This document shows, piece by piece, positions 1 to 6,571 of a stretch of 7,474 bases of DNA. The DNA comes from Candidatus Zhuqueibacterota bacterium (GTDB lineage Bacteria; SM23-31; B21-G16): positions 1-7,474 of the forward strand of contig QNDJ01000063.1 in NCBI GenBank assembly GCA_003644825.1. The letters are read 5' to 3'. Under the pieces are notes generated by a model, which saw only the letters and a program-made list of their open reading frames with translations, was not told where the DNA came from and did no database searches. A program made the translations under genes and the position numbers. Position 1 is the stretch's first letter, and each line of letters opens with the position of its first letter.

Positions 1-629
1 ATTACATCATTATTAAGATAAGAATCAGCTTTAATGGTAATACTCTTTTTTTCTAAATCAAGTATCGAACAAAAATCATATTTAATAACCTGGGAAAGAG
101 ACTCTGTTATTAGATTATACAGTTCATTAATACTGAATGTATAACTAAAGTTAATACTCAATCGTTGCAGGATTGATAATTCAAAAACAATTTTTCTTAA
201 TTTATCCCTATCTTTTTCAGTCTGTTTCTGAAGCCTTATGTTTTCTCTTTCTAATTCCTGAGTTCTTAAAGCCTTATAAACTCTGTTTAAAATATCCGCA
301 ACCTCAAAAGGTTTTGTAATGTAGTCATTAGCCCCGAGTTGTAAAGATTTTATAGCGGATTCAAGAGTCCCATGCCCTGTAAGAACTAAAACTACAATAT
401 CCTGATAGAGATTTTTAGCTCTTTCAAGAACTTCTATACCATCCTTTTCTGGCATCATTAAATCTGTAATTACAAGGTCATACTTTTTCTTCTCAAGCAT
501 TTTAATAGCTTCACTTCCATTTTTAGCCTGGTCGGTCTTGAACCCTTCTGCCAGTAAAATTTCTCCCAGTATATCTCTTACATTTTCCTCATCATCAACA
601 ATCAAAATCTTTTTATTTCTCTTTAACAT
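1..629 (-). CDS. REC-GAF response regulator, 3' end outside window
   Basis: The first 209 codons of a cytoplasmic two-component signalling protein are present; the C-terminus runs off the low-coordinate edge. Residues about 6-122 form a receiver (REC) domain. It has the acidic pair D12-D13, the phosphoacceptor D56 (in TDLMMP), T84 (in VLTGHGT) and K106 (in ITKPF), so all phosphorylation residues are intact. A charged, probably coiled-coil linker follows (about 123-155, rich in E, K, R and Q). A sequence typical of a GAF domain start then begins (about 160 onward, NFSYTFSINELYNLI and YDFCSIL). The ATG at 629 gives the standard REC N-terminus (RNKKILIVDDEE) and has only a weak AAAGAG-like ribosome site. 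It lies 20 bp after nadK, so it is probably co-transcribed. The missing output domain could be a histidine kinase, GGDEF or other domain; this stretch does not decide it. There is no sign of a DNA-binding domain so far. Confidence 0.9.
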   Translation of the reverse strand, partial: MLKRNKKILIVDDEENVRDILGEILLAEGFKTDQAKNGSEAIKMLEKKKYDLVITDLMMPEKDGIEVLERAKNLYQDIVVLVLTGHGTLESAIKSLQLGANDYITKPFEVADILNRVYKALRTQELERENIRLQKQTEKDRDKLRKIVFELSILQRLSINFSYTFSINELYNLITESLSQVIKYDFCSILDLEKKSITIKADSYLNNDV

Positions 630-649
630 AATCTCTTTAAAAAATATCT

Positions 650-1495
650 CTAACTCAATTTTTTTCTAAGAACCTGATAAAAACTTCTTTCTCTAAAATG
701 AACAAGATTTACAGAATACTCACTCCTTTTAATTTCAACTCTTTGATTATTCTTCAAAAGAAATCCTGCCTGTCCATCTGCATACATTGAAATACTATAA
801 TTTTCCAGTTGTACCTGGATTTCTATTATATATTCTCCTGGAACTATCAAAGGCCTTACAGCAAGTTCATGGGAACAAATTGGAGTTATTAATATATCCT
901 TCAGAGTAGGATAAAGAACAGGACCACCAGCAGACAAAGAATATGCAGTCGAACCTGTAGCAGTAGAAACTATTATTCCATTTGATGTGTATTTATTATA
1001 ATAAGTTCCCTCAATAACAACTTTAATGGTTAGAGTTCTACCATAAAAACCTTTATCTATTACAAAATCATTTAACGCATATAAAACTCTATCATCGTCG
1101 CCGAATTTCCTTGCCTCTAACAAAATTCTGTTGTCAATTTCATAATCTTTCTTCAGCAGTCTTTCCATATTTTCAATTAACTCTTCAGGAGTAACTTCAG
1201 TAAGGAAACCAAGACCGCCAGAATTTATACCTAAAATTGGAACACCAAAAATTCCGATTTTTCTTGCAGCAAGAAGCATTGTTCCATCCCCACCAAAAAC
1301 CAGAACAATCTCACATTTTTTAGCAAGGTCTTCACAATCTATTGAGTTCTCCAGAGCAATATGAACACCCATTTTTTCCGCCAATTCTTTCTCTATGTAG
1401 AACTCTATTCCTTTATTTCTAATCCATTCAAGATGCTCTTTTATCATTCTTACAATCTGTTGTTTTGTATGGTTACCAAATATTCCAAGCTTCAA
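650..1495 (-). CDS. nadK: NAD kinase
   Basis: Cytoplasmic ATP-NAD kinase (281 aa, usual bacterial length about 270-305) that phosphorylates NAD to NADP and so supplies the NADPH pool. The diagnostic GGDGT motif is at residues 68-72, with D70 as the expected catalytic aspartate. It is followed by GINSGGLGFLTE (89-100), the NAD-contacting ND pair at 142-143, and the glycine-rich TATGSTAYSLSAGGP block (178-192). The C-terminal half ends with the ADGQ segment (239-242) of the family. The start is TTG: no ATG or GTG lies in frame just upstream, and the frame begins with the expected MKLGIFGN. An AGGAG sits 10 nt before it. The gene lies 23 bp downstream of dxs, an arrangement seen in many bacteria, though often with tlyA in between. 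No lesion was seen. Confidence 0.96.
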   Translation of the reverse strand: MKLGIFGNHTKQQIVRMIKEHLEWIRNKGIEFYIEKELAEKMGVHIALENSIDCEDLAKKCEIVLVFGGDGTMLLAARKIGIFGVPILGINSGGLGFLTEVTPEELIENMERLLKKDYEIDNRILLEARKFGDDDRVLYALNDFVIDKGFYGRTLTIKVVIEGTYYNKYTSNGIIVSTATGSTAYSLSAGGPVLYPTLKDILITPICSHELAVRPLIVPGEYIIEIQVQLENYSISMYADGQAGFLLKNNQRVEIKRSEYSVNLVHFRERSFYQVLRKKLS

Positions 1496-1505
1496 TTCTA
1501 ATCTA

Positions 1506-1510
1506 CTCCT
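1506..1510 (-). promoter_or_regulatory. Shine-Dalgarno supporting the nadK TTG start
   Basis: AGGAG lies 10 nt upstream of the TTG at 1495-1493 in the short dxs-nadK gap. The spacing is slightly long but usable. It supports TTG initiation, as there is no nearby ATG or GTG in the nadK frame. Confidence 0.6.
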
Positions 1511-1518
1511 TAATTTTT

Positions 1519-3435
1519 TTAGATTGTTATCTCCTGAATACTTTTTTCAGAATATTCTTCATTAGTAATTTTTTTATAAATTAGTTCTGCAATTTTTTCA
1601 GAATCCAATCCGACTTCTTTAAGCAATATTGATACTTTTCCATGGGTTATAAATTTATCTTTTATTCCAAATCTTGTCATTTTAATATTACTGATATTTC
1701 TATCCACAAAAAGCTCTGCTACAGCACTGCCAAATCCACCATATAAAACATTCTCTTCAATTGTAAAGATTTTTTTATTTTTTCTGACTAAATCTAAAAT
1801 CAGCTTTTCATCCAGGGGTTTAACGAACCTTGCATTTACAACAGTTGTAGAAATTCCTTTATCCTTAAGCAATTTATTTGCCTTCAGGGCAACACCTACC
1901 ATTCTTCCCAGGGCAATAACAATTGCATCTTCACCTTTTTCCAGTATTTCTCCTCTTCCAATTTCAAGAATTTCAAAACCATCTTCCTTTATATTACCTG
2001 TTCCAGCCCCCCTTGGATATCTAATTGCAACAGGCCCCTTTCTGTAATTGACTGCCGTCCACAACATATCCTGAAACTCTGCTTCATCCTTCGGGGACAT
2101 AATAACCATATTAGGAACCGCCCTCAAATAACTTAAATCCATAGTTCCGTGATGAGTGGGTCCATCTTCACCCACAATACCTGCCCTATCAATTGCAAAT
2201 ACAACAGGAAGATTTTGCAATGCCACATCATGAATTATCTGGTCATAAGCCCTCTGGAGAAATGTCGAATATATTGCTACTACAGGTATAAAACCCTGCA
2301 AAGCCAATGAAGCACTAAAAGTTACTGCATGCTGTTCAGCTATACCCACATCAAAAAATCTATCAGGATATTTTTTCTCAAATATATTAAGCCCGGTTCC
2401 AACAGACATTGCTGCTGTTATCGCCACAATTTTAGGGTTAGTTTCAGCAAACATTGTTAATGTTGAACCAAGAACTTTAGAATATGATTTCCCCGAGCTG
2501 GAAATAGAATTTCCAGTATCCATCTCGAAACTACCTATTCCATGATATTTACACGCATCTTTTTCAGCAAATTTATATCCTTTTCCCTTTTTTGTCAACA
2601 GATGAACAATTTGAGGTCCCTTATACTTTTTTATATTCTGAAAAATCTTTATCATTTTTGCCAAATTATGCCCATCAATAGGACCTACATATCTGAAACC
2701 AAGTCTTTCAAAAAGAAGCCCCGGAACAACTACAGCTTTCAGACTCTGGTCAACCTGAGAAACCGCATACCTTATTCTTTCTCCAAAAGTAGAAAGTTTT
2801 CCTGTCAAATTCCATATAGTCGTTTTCGCTTTATTAAAAGAGGGAGAAGTGAGAATCTCAGCCAGGTAGCTTGCCATTGCTCCCACATTTCTCGAAATAG
2901 ACATTTCATTATCATTTATTATAACAATAATATCTTTTTTGGAAGCTCCAGCATTATTCAGTCCCTCAAAAGCTTCGCCACCCGTTAAAGCACCATCACC
3001 AATAACTGCAACAACGTGATAATTTTCTCCATTTAAATCTCTACCGTAAATATAACCCAGAGCCGCAGATATAGATGTACTCGCATGACCAACACCAAAA
3101 GTATCATACTTACTCTCATCAATCCTCGGGAAACCACTTATACCTTTGTATTGCCTTATCGTGTGGAAAAGGTCTTTTCTGCCTGTAATTATCTTATGGG
3201 TATAACTCTGATGACCAACATCCCATATAATTTTATCACAAGGTGCATTAAAAACATAATGGAGAGCAAGAGTTAATTCTACTGTTCCCAGACTCGGTGC
3301 GAGATGTCCCCCTGTCTTTGAAATAACATTAATCATATATTCCCTTATCTCCCGGGCAAGAAGGGCTAACTCCGGAACATTTAATTTCTTTAAATCATCC
3401 GGAGAATTAATATTATCTAAATAGTTTTTATTCAA
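1519..3435 (-). CDS. dxs: 1-deoxy-D-xylulose-5-phosphate synthase
   Basis: Thiamine-diphosphate-dependent enzyme that condenses pyruvate with glyceraldehyde 3-phosphate, giving DXP for the MEP isoprenoid pathway and for thiamine and pyridoxal synthesis. It is full length (638 aa; relatives about 620-640). The order is an N-terminal TPP domain, a central pyrimidine-binding domain and a C-terminal transketolase domain. Visible signatures are the active-site H44 in TGGHLAPSLG, the TPP/Mg motif GDGALTGG (146-153) with its distal N176 in INDNEMS, VGPIDGHN (250-257), and the catalytic E367 in FDVGIAEQHAV. Further signatures are DRAGIVGEDGPTHHG (416-430) and IRYPRG (471-476). The start is TTG and overlaps the xseB stop as TTGA, with GGAG 8 nt upstream, which suggests translational coupling. 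Unlike the common gene order, no ispA separates xseB from dxs. No substitution at key residues was noticed. Confidence 0.98.
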   Translation of the reverse strand: MNKNYLDNINSPDDLKKLNVPELALLAREIREYMINVISKTGGHLAPSLGTVELTLALHYVFNAPCDKIIWDVGHQSYTHKIITGRKDLFHTIRQYKGISGFPRIDESKYDTFGVGHASTSISAALGYIYGRDLNGENYHVVAVIGDGALTGGEAFEGLNNAGASKKDIIVIINDNEMSISRNVGAMASYLAEILTSPSFNKAKTTIWNLTGKLSTFGERIRYAVSQVDQSLKAVVVPGLLFERLGFRYVGPIDGHNLAKMIKIFQNIKKYKGPQIVHLLTKKGKGYKFAEKDACKYHGIGSFEMDTGNSISSSGKSYSKVLGSTLTMFAETNPKIVAITAAMSVGTGLNIFEKKYPDRFFDVGIAEQHAVTFSASLALQGFIPVVAIYSTFLQRAYDQIIHDVALQNLPVVFAIDRAGIVGEDGPTHHGTMDLSYLRAVPNMVIMSPKDEAEFQDMLWTAVNYRKGPVAIRYPRGAGTGNIKEDGFEILEIGRGEILEKGEDAIVIALGRMVGVALKANKLLKDKGISTTVVNARFVKPLDEKLILDLVRKNKKIFTIEENVLYGGFGSAVAELFVDRNISNIKMTRFGIKDKFITHGKVSILLKEVGLDSEKIAELIYKKITNEEYSEKSIQEITI

Positions 3436-3650
3436 GGTAATATCTCCAGTTGAAAATTTCCTTCCATATCCTTTATTAGTTTTTTTACTTCAGTTTCAGC
3501 AGAGTTTATCTTTTCTTTACAGAATTTTGTCAGTTCAACACCCTCCCTGAAAATCTCCAGTGACTCCTCTAAAGTAAGGTCTCCTCTTTCAAGAGTCTCG
3601 ATTATTTCTTCTAACCTCTTTAAAGATTCTTCAAAGTTCTTTTTCTTCAT
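3432..3650 (-). CDS. xseB: exodeoxyribonuclease VII small subunit
   Basis: Small subunit of exonuclease VII (72 aa; relatives about 60-85), which binds several copies per large subunit to form the nuclease that degrades single-stranded DNA from both ends. The whole protein is the expected two-helix bundle. The family signature FEESLKRLEEIIETLERGD (residues 6-24) is followed by LTLEESLEIFREGVELTKFC, then a charged helix and a short tail. A TAG lies in frame just upstream of the ATG, so this is the first possible start; its Shine-Dalgarno is weak (TGGA at best). It sits 19 bp after xseA and shares TTGA with the dxs start. The adjacent partner gene makes the assignment secure. Confidence 0.96.
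   Translation of the reverse strand: MKKKNFEESLKRLEEIIETLERGDLTLEESLEIFREGVELTKFCKEKINSAETEVKKLIKDMEGNFQLEILP
3444..3447 (-). promoter_or_regulatory. Shine-Dalgarno for the dxs TTG start, inside xseB
   Basis: GGAG lies within the last codons of xseB, 8 nt before the TTG of dxs. It supports the unusual start codon and the TTGA stop/start overlap. Confidence 0.55.
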
Positions 3651-3669
3651 ATTCTATGTCCAGAAATTT

Positions 3670-4869
3670 TTAATTTACAACCTTATAAACTTTGCTTTCT
3701 ATTTCACCTTTATAAAATTTAATTTTAAGAGCATCATCCTCTTTACGCTTTTTACTATCTTTAACACTAAAAGATTCAGGTAATTTATAACAAATACTGT
3801 ATCCTCTCTGTAATACTTTTTCAGGGTCCAGGGAACTTAGTCTCTTTTCCAGTTGTAATAAAAGGTTTGTATTAGATTCGATTAAAAATTCAAAGTTTTT
3901 TTCAAGTTTATTAAACACTTCATCAATCTGCTGACTAAATTGCTTTATCATATCTACAGGTTTTCTGAAGTAATAGTTCGATTCAATTCTTTTCAATCTT
4001 TCTCTTTCCTGCTCAAAATTAGATTTCATTTTCATATACAGCCTTTTAAGTATATTATTAAGAGTCGAATCAATATCTCTATAATCCATCACAGCAATTT
4101 CAGCTGCAGCTGAAGGTGTTGCTGCTCTTTTATCAGCAACAAAATCAGATATACTGAAATCAATTTCATGACCTACAGCAGAAATAACAGGAATTTTAGA
4201 ATCAAAAATTGCTCTTGCAACAATTTCTTCATTGAACGCCCATAAATCCTCCAGAGAACCACCACCTCTACCAACTATAATCAAATCTACTTCACCCCAT
4301 TCATTAAATTCTCTCAGTGCCCTTACAATATCTTCTGCAGCTCCTTCTCCCTGAACTCTTACTGGATTCAGAATTATTTCAACAGGTGGAAAACGTCTTT
4401 TCATTATACTTATTAAATCTCTAACCGCAGCACCAGTCGGCGATGTGACTATTCCAACTCTAAAAGGAAAAACAGGAAGTGGTTTCTTGAACTTCTGGTC
4501 AAATAAACCCTCTTCTTGCAGCTTTCTTTTAAGTTGTTCAAATGCTAACTGAAGTTCTCCTATTCCTAAAGGTTGAATTTCATCCACTTCCAGTTGATAC
4601 TTTCCGCTTTTTTCATAAACAGTAATTCTGCCTCTGGCAAGAACCTCCATCCCGTCTTCAAGTAAAAAAGAAAGGCGGATATTTTTATTCCGCCACATTA
4701 CACATTGAATTTGAGCACTCTTATCTTTCAATGAAAAATAAAAATGACCCGAATGATGCCTGTTGAAATTTGAAACCTCTCCCTTTACCCATAAAGAAAA
4801 AAAATTACTCTCAAGAAGTATTTTAATCTCTTCAGTAATCTCGGATACGGTGTAAATTTTCTCTGCCAC
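3670..4869 (-). CDS. xseA: exodeoxyribonuclease VII large subunit
   Basis: Catalytic subunit of exonuclease VII, a cytoplasmic single-strand-specific nuclease used in repair and recombination. The 399 aa are a little shorter than the 445-456 aa of the E. coli and B. subtilis proteins; the shortening is in the C-terminal half. An N-terminal OB-fold (about 1-100; VKGEVSNFNRHHSGHFYFSL) is followed by the nuclease core (about 125-260). The core carries TSPTGAAVRD (D151), GRGGGSLEDLW (R201) and GHEIDFSISD (H234, D237). These match E. coli D155, R205, H238 and D241 at a constant offset of four, so the active site looks intact. Residues about 265-345 are a long charged coiled coil that would carry XseB. 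The tail has the usual VLQRGYSI (352-359). The start is GTG with only a weak GAG-type ribosome site, 21 bp after the small ribosomal-protein gene. Confidence 0.97.
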   Translation of the reverse strand: MAEKIYTVSEITEEIKILLESNFFSLWVKGEVSNFNRHHSGHFYFSLKDKSAQIQCVMWRNKNIRLSFLLEDGMEVLARGRITVYEKSGKYQLEVDEIQPLGIGELQLAFEQLKRKLQEEGLFDQKFKKPLPVFPFRVGIVTSPTGAAVRDLISIMKRRFPPVEIILNPVRVQGEGAAEDIVRALREFNEWGEVDLIIVGRGGGSLEDLWAFNEEIVARAIFDSKIPVISAVGHEIDFSISDFVADKRAATPSAAAEIAVMDYRDIDSTLNNILKRLYMKMKSNFEQERERLKRIESNYYFRKPVDMIKQFSQQIDEVFNKLEKNFEFLIESNTNLLLQLEKRLSSLDPEKVLQRGYSICYKLPESFSVKDSKKRKEDDALKIKFYKGEIESKVYKVVN

Positions 4870-4890
4870 AATTTAATCTCACATATTTGA

Positions 4891-4986
4891 TTACCTGTTC
4901 TTTTTCTTATGTCTATCTTTTCTCAGTCTTTTTTTCCTTTTATGAGTAGCAATCTTATGTTTTTTTCGTTTCTTACCGCTTGGCAC
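4891..4986 (-). CDS. bS22/mS38-like small ribosomal subunit protein (AURKAIP1/COX24 domain)
   Basis: A 31-codon gene, easily missed because of its length. It begins with GTG and reads MPSGKKRKKHKI then ATHKRKKRLRKD, ending in RHKKKNR before TAA; 18 of 31 residues are Lys or Arg. This is the pattern of the tiny AURKAIP1/COX24-domain proteins annotated in Bacteroidota and relatives. They belong to the family of mycobacterial bS22 and mitochondrial mS38, which bind the small ribosomal subunit near the decoding centre. The best Shine-Dalgarno in the window (AAGGAGG) stands 9 nt before the GTG, which argues strongly that it is translated. It lies between an HU gene (66 bp upstream) and xseA (21 bp downstream) on the same strand. 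Family membership rests on recalled sequence similarity. The role is inferred from the family, with no direct evidence here. Confidence 0.85.
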   Translation of the reverse strand: MPSGKKRKKHKIATHKRKKRLRKDRHKKKNR

Positions 4987-4995
4987 TCTAACTAT

Positions 4996-5002
4996 CCTCC
5001 TT
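4996..5002 (-). promoter_or_regulatory. strong Shine-Dalgarno for the 31-codon gene
   Basis: AAGGAGG lies 9 nt upstream of the GTG at 4986. It is the closest match to the anti-Shine-Dalgarno complement in the window and fixes the start of the short ribosomal-protein-like gene. Confidence 0.8.
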
Positions 5003-5052
5003 TCTCAATTTAGCACCATTTCGAGATATATTTATATTATAAACAAGCAATT

Positions 5053-5346
5053 TTAACTATCTATCTTTCTGGAATTATCAACCAGTATCTTGAAATCCCT
5101 TGAAGGTTTAAAATATGGAACAAATTTTTTCGGTATATATATTTTCTCTCCTGTTCTTGGATTACGGGCAACTCTGGGGTTCTTTTTTCTGATTTTAAAA
5201 GTACCAAACCCTCTTATTTCTATACCTTCTCCCTGTATTAATGTATCTCTAATTATAGAAATAAACCCGTTTACCACAGCTTCTGTTTCAACTTTTGTCA
5301 GACCGGTTGCTTCAGCAATCTTATTTACAATATCTGCTTTTGTCAT
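5053..5346 (-). CDS. HU/IHF family DNA-bending protein
   Basis: Nucleoid-associated histone-like protein (97 aa; family about 90-100) that dimerises and bends DNA. The N-terminal helical dimerisation part is residues 1-45 (MTKADIVNKIAEATGL onward). The conserved turn IRGFGTFKIRKKNPRVA (44-60) leads into the beta arm, with RNPRTGE at 61-67; P63 is the proline expected to intercalate between base pairs. FKPSRDFK (79-86) closes the fold, and a short polar tail follows. The ATG has AGGAG only 4 nt upstream. The sequence does not separate HU from an IHF subunit, so no symbol is given. It follows the FmdB-like gene by 25 bp, and the sppA-to-HU/IHF neighbourhood is one I recall from some other Gram-negative lineages. 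There are 66 bp before the next gene, enough for an internal control site, but none is convincing. Confidence 0.96.
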   Translation of the reverse strand: MTKADIVNKIAEATGLTKVETEAVVNGFISIIRDTLIQGEGIEIRGFGTFKIRKKNPRVARNPRTGEKIYIPKKFVPYFKPSRDFKILVDNSRKIDS

Positions 5347-5371
5347 CTTTCTCCTGTATTTAATTAAAATT

Positions 5372-5599
5372 TTACTTACAACTGCTACAATTTTTTACAC
5401 CACAACTACTGCAGCTTAAAGAACTTTGAGTTGACGAAACAAAACCTCTTTCTGAAGAAAAACCAAACATAGAATATAACCTCATCACATCTTTACTACC
5501 ACATTCGGAACAACTCAAATTTTTTTCATCCTGCTCTGACCTGATTAAAATCTCAAACTTCTCATCACAATTTCTGCATCTATATTCATATATAGGCAT
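5372..5599 (-). CDS. FmdB-family zinc-ribbon protein
   Basis: Small putative regulatory or metal-binding protein (75 aa) of the FmdB/CxxC_CXXC_SSSS family. It begins with the family hallmark MPIYEYRCRNCDEKFE. Two CxxC pairs (C8/C11 and C30/C33, CSECGS) should bind one zinc ion in a ribbon. The segment VMRLYSMFGF after the ribbon is also typical. The C-terminus is Ser/Cys-rich with a second set of cysteines, C63, C66, C71 and C74, a tail seen in many family members that might bind a further metal. Function is unproven for the family; a transcriptional role was proposed for the fmd operon of Methylophilus. The ATG is preceded by GAGAGG, which overlaps the sppA stop region (12-bp gap), so it is probably translated from the same message as sppA and HU. 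Confidence 0.9.
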   Translation of the reverse strand: MPIYEYRCRNCDEKFEILIRSEQDEKNLSCSECGSKDVMRLYSMFGFSSERGFVSSTQSSLSCSSCGVKNCSSCK

Positions 5600-5611
5600 C
5601 TTAAGAGCCTC

Positions 5612-6493
5612 TCAATTTATGATATAATCCAGCCTGATGTTTTTTCTCATACGAAATAAAAACTCATCAATATCACCAAACAATATATCGAAAAGAGAGA
5701 TAATCCTCCTTTTTTCTCTTATAACCCTTGCATCTTCTCTCACACCCGCTAATTTTTTTGCAAGAGAAATAGCATCTTCAAAAGTTCCAAGGGTATCTAT
5801 CAATCCAAAATTTTTTGCCATTTTTCCTGAATAAATTCTTCCATCAGCCAATTTTAATGCCTTTTCTTCAGGAAGTTTTCTTTCTTTCATTACAACTTTC
5901 AAAAACTCCCCATACGAATCATTAATTAAACCCTGAAGATATTTCCTTTCTTCATCACTCATATTTCTATTTGGGCTTCCAGTATCTTTGAACTTTCCGC
6001 TTTTTATGGTTTCAAATTTTATCCCTAACTTATCATACAATTTTACAAGATTCGGAAACTCTGCTATGACTCCAATACTCCCCGTTATAGTTCCAGGATT
6101 AGCCATAATAACATCAGCACCACAGGCAATATAATACCCACCTGATGCTGCAACATTACCCATTGACGCTACTATTTTTTTTCCTTTTTCTTTAACTTTT
6201 CTAACCTCTTCATAAATCTCCTGAGTGGCAGAGACACTCCCACCTGGAGTTTCCAATCTCAATACAATACCCTTTACCGACCTCTCTTTACCATACTTTT
6301 TTAGTTGTTTAACTATCCTTTCAGACCTGAAAATAGGACCATTTATATCAACAACAGCAATTTTAGAACCCGGAGATTTCAAATCAGAACTATAATAACC
6401 AAATTTGAAAACTATACTAAAAAATGATATAAAAACAAACAGAAAAATTATAATTAAAACTAATGTAATTATCCAATCTGACTTTCTTACCAT
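5612..6493 (-). CDS. sppA: signal peptide peptidase SppA (36-kDa type)
   Basis: Membrane-anchored serine protease that degrades signal peptides after their release by signal peptidase. The 293 aa correspond to the short, single-domain form (as in Bacillus), not the duplicated 67-kDa E. coli form. One N-terminal membrane segment (about residues 8-30, WIITLVLIIIFLFVFISFF) anchors a catalytic domain outside the cytoplasm. The clp-like core shows VDINGPI (48-54), the oxyanion-type loop LETPGGSV (80-87), the nucleophile S117 in MGNVAASGGYYIA, and the general-base lysine, most likely K169 in SGKFKDTGSP. The Ser-Lys spacing of 52 matches S147/K199 of B. subtilis SppA. The ATG is the first possible start after an in-frame TGA, but it has no visible Shine-Dalgarno. 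It is the first gene after the promoter at 6543-6571. Confidence 0.95.
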   Translation of the reverse strand: MVRKSDWIITLVLIIIFLFVFISFFSIVFKFGYYSSDLKSPGSKIAVVDINGPIFRSERIVKQLKKYGKERSVKGIVLRLETPGGSVSATQEIYEEVRKVKEKGKKIVASMGNVAASGGYYIACGADVIMANPGTITGSIGVIAEFPNLVKLYDKLGIKFETIKSGKFKDTGSPNRNMSDEERKYLQGLINDSYGEFLKVVMKERKLPEEKALKLADGRIYSGKMAKNFGLIDTLGTFEDAISLAKKLAGVREDARVIREKRRIISLFDILFGDIDEFLFRMRKNIRLDYIIN

Positions 6494-6542
6494 AGTTTTT
6501 ACACTGTATCAAAAATATACAAATATGTCTCTTTTAGGAACA

Positions 6543-6571
6543 ATTATAATAAAATATCTATTAAAAGTCAA
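6543..6571 (-). promoter_or_regulatory. sigma70-type promoter upstream of sppA
   Basis: TTGACT (6571-6566, 5/6 to the -35 consensus) and TATAAT (6548-6543, 6/6) are separated by exactly 17 bp, in the minus-strand direction. The predicted start of transcription is near 6536, giving a leader of about 43 nt before the sppA ATG. It lies in the only sizeable intergenic spacer of the window (6494-6621, 128 bp), just after the LysM gene ends. Chance matches to -10 are common in AT-rich DNA, but the full hexamer pair with ideal spacing in the right place is not. It probably drives sppA and possibly all genes down to the response regulator. Confidence 0.75.

Noticed and set aside
2542-2988. 148-codon plus-strand open frame
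   Set aside because: Lies entirely inside dxs, antisense, with low-complexity composition and no recognisable family. It is a shadow of a securely identified gene.
5036-5041. TATAAT in the HU to 31-codon-gene gap, as an internal promoter
   Set aside because: No acceptable -35 hexamer lies 16-18 bp upstream, and -10-like strings are frequent in DNA this rich in A and T.
5090-5419. 109-codon plus-strand open frame opposite HU
   Set aside because: Antisense to the HU gene and the end of the FmdB-like gene, with no domain of its own.
5589-5599. AGAGGCTCT inverted repeat just before the FmdB-like start, as a regulatory hairpin
   Set aside because: The stem would be four base pairs with a one-base loop, too small to fold. 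It is better read as the Shine-Dalgarno GAGAGG.
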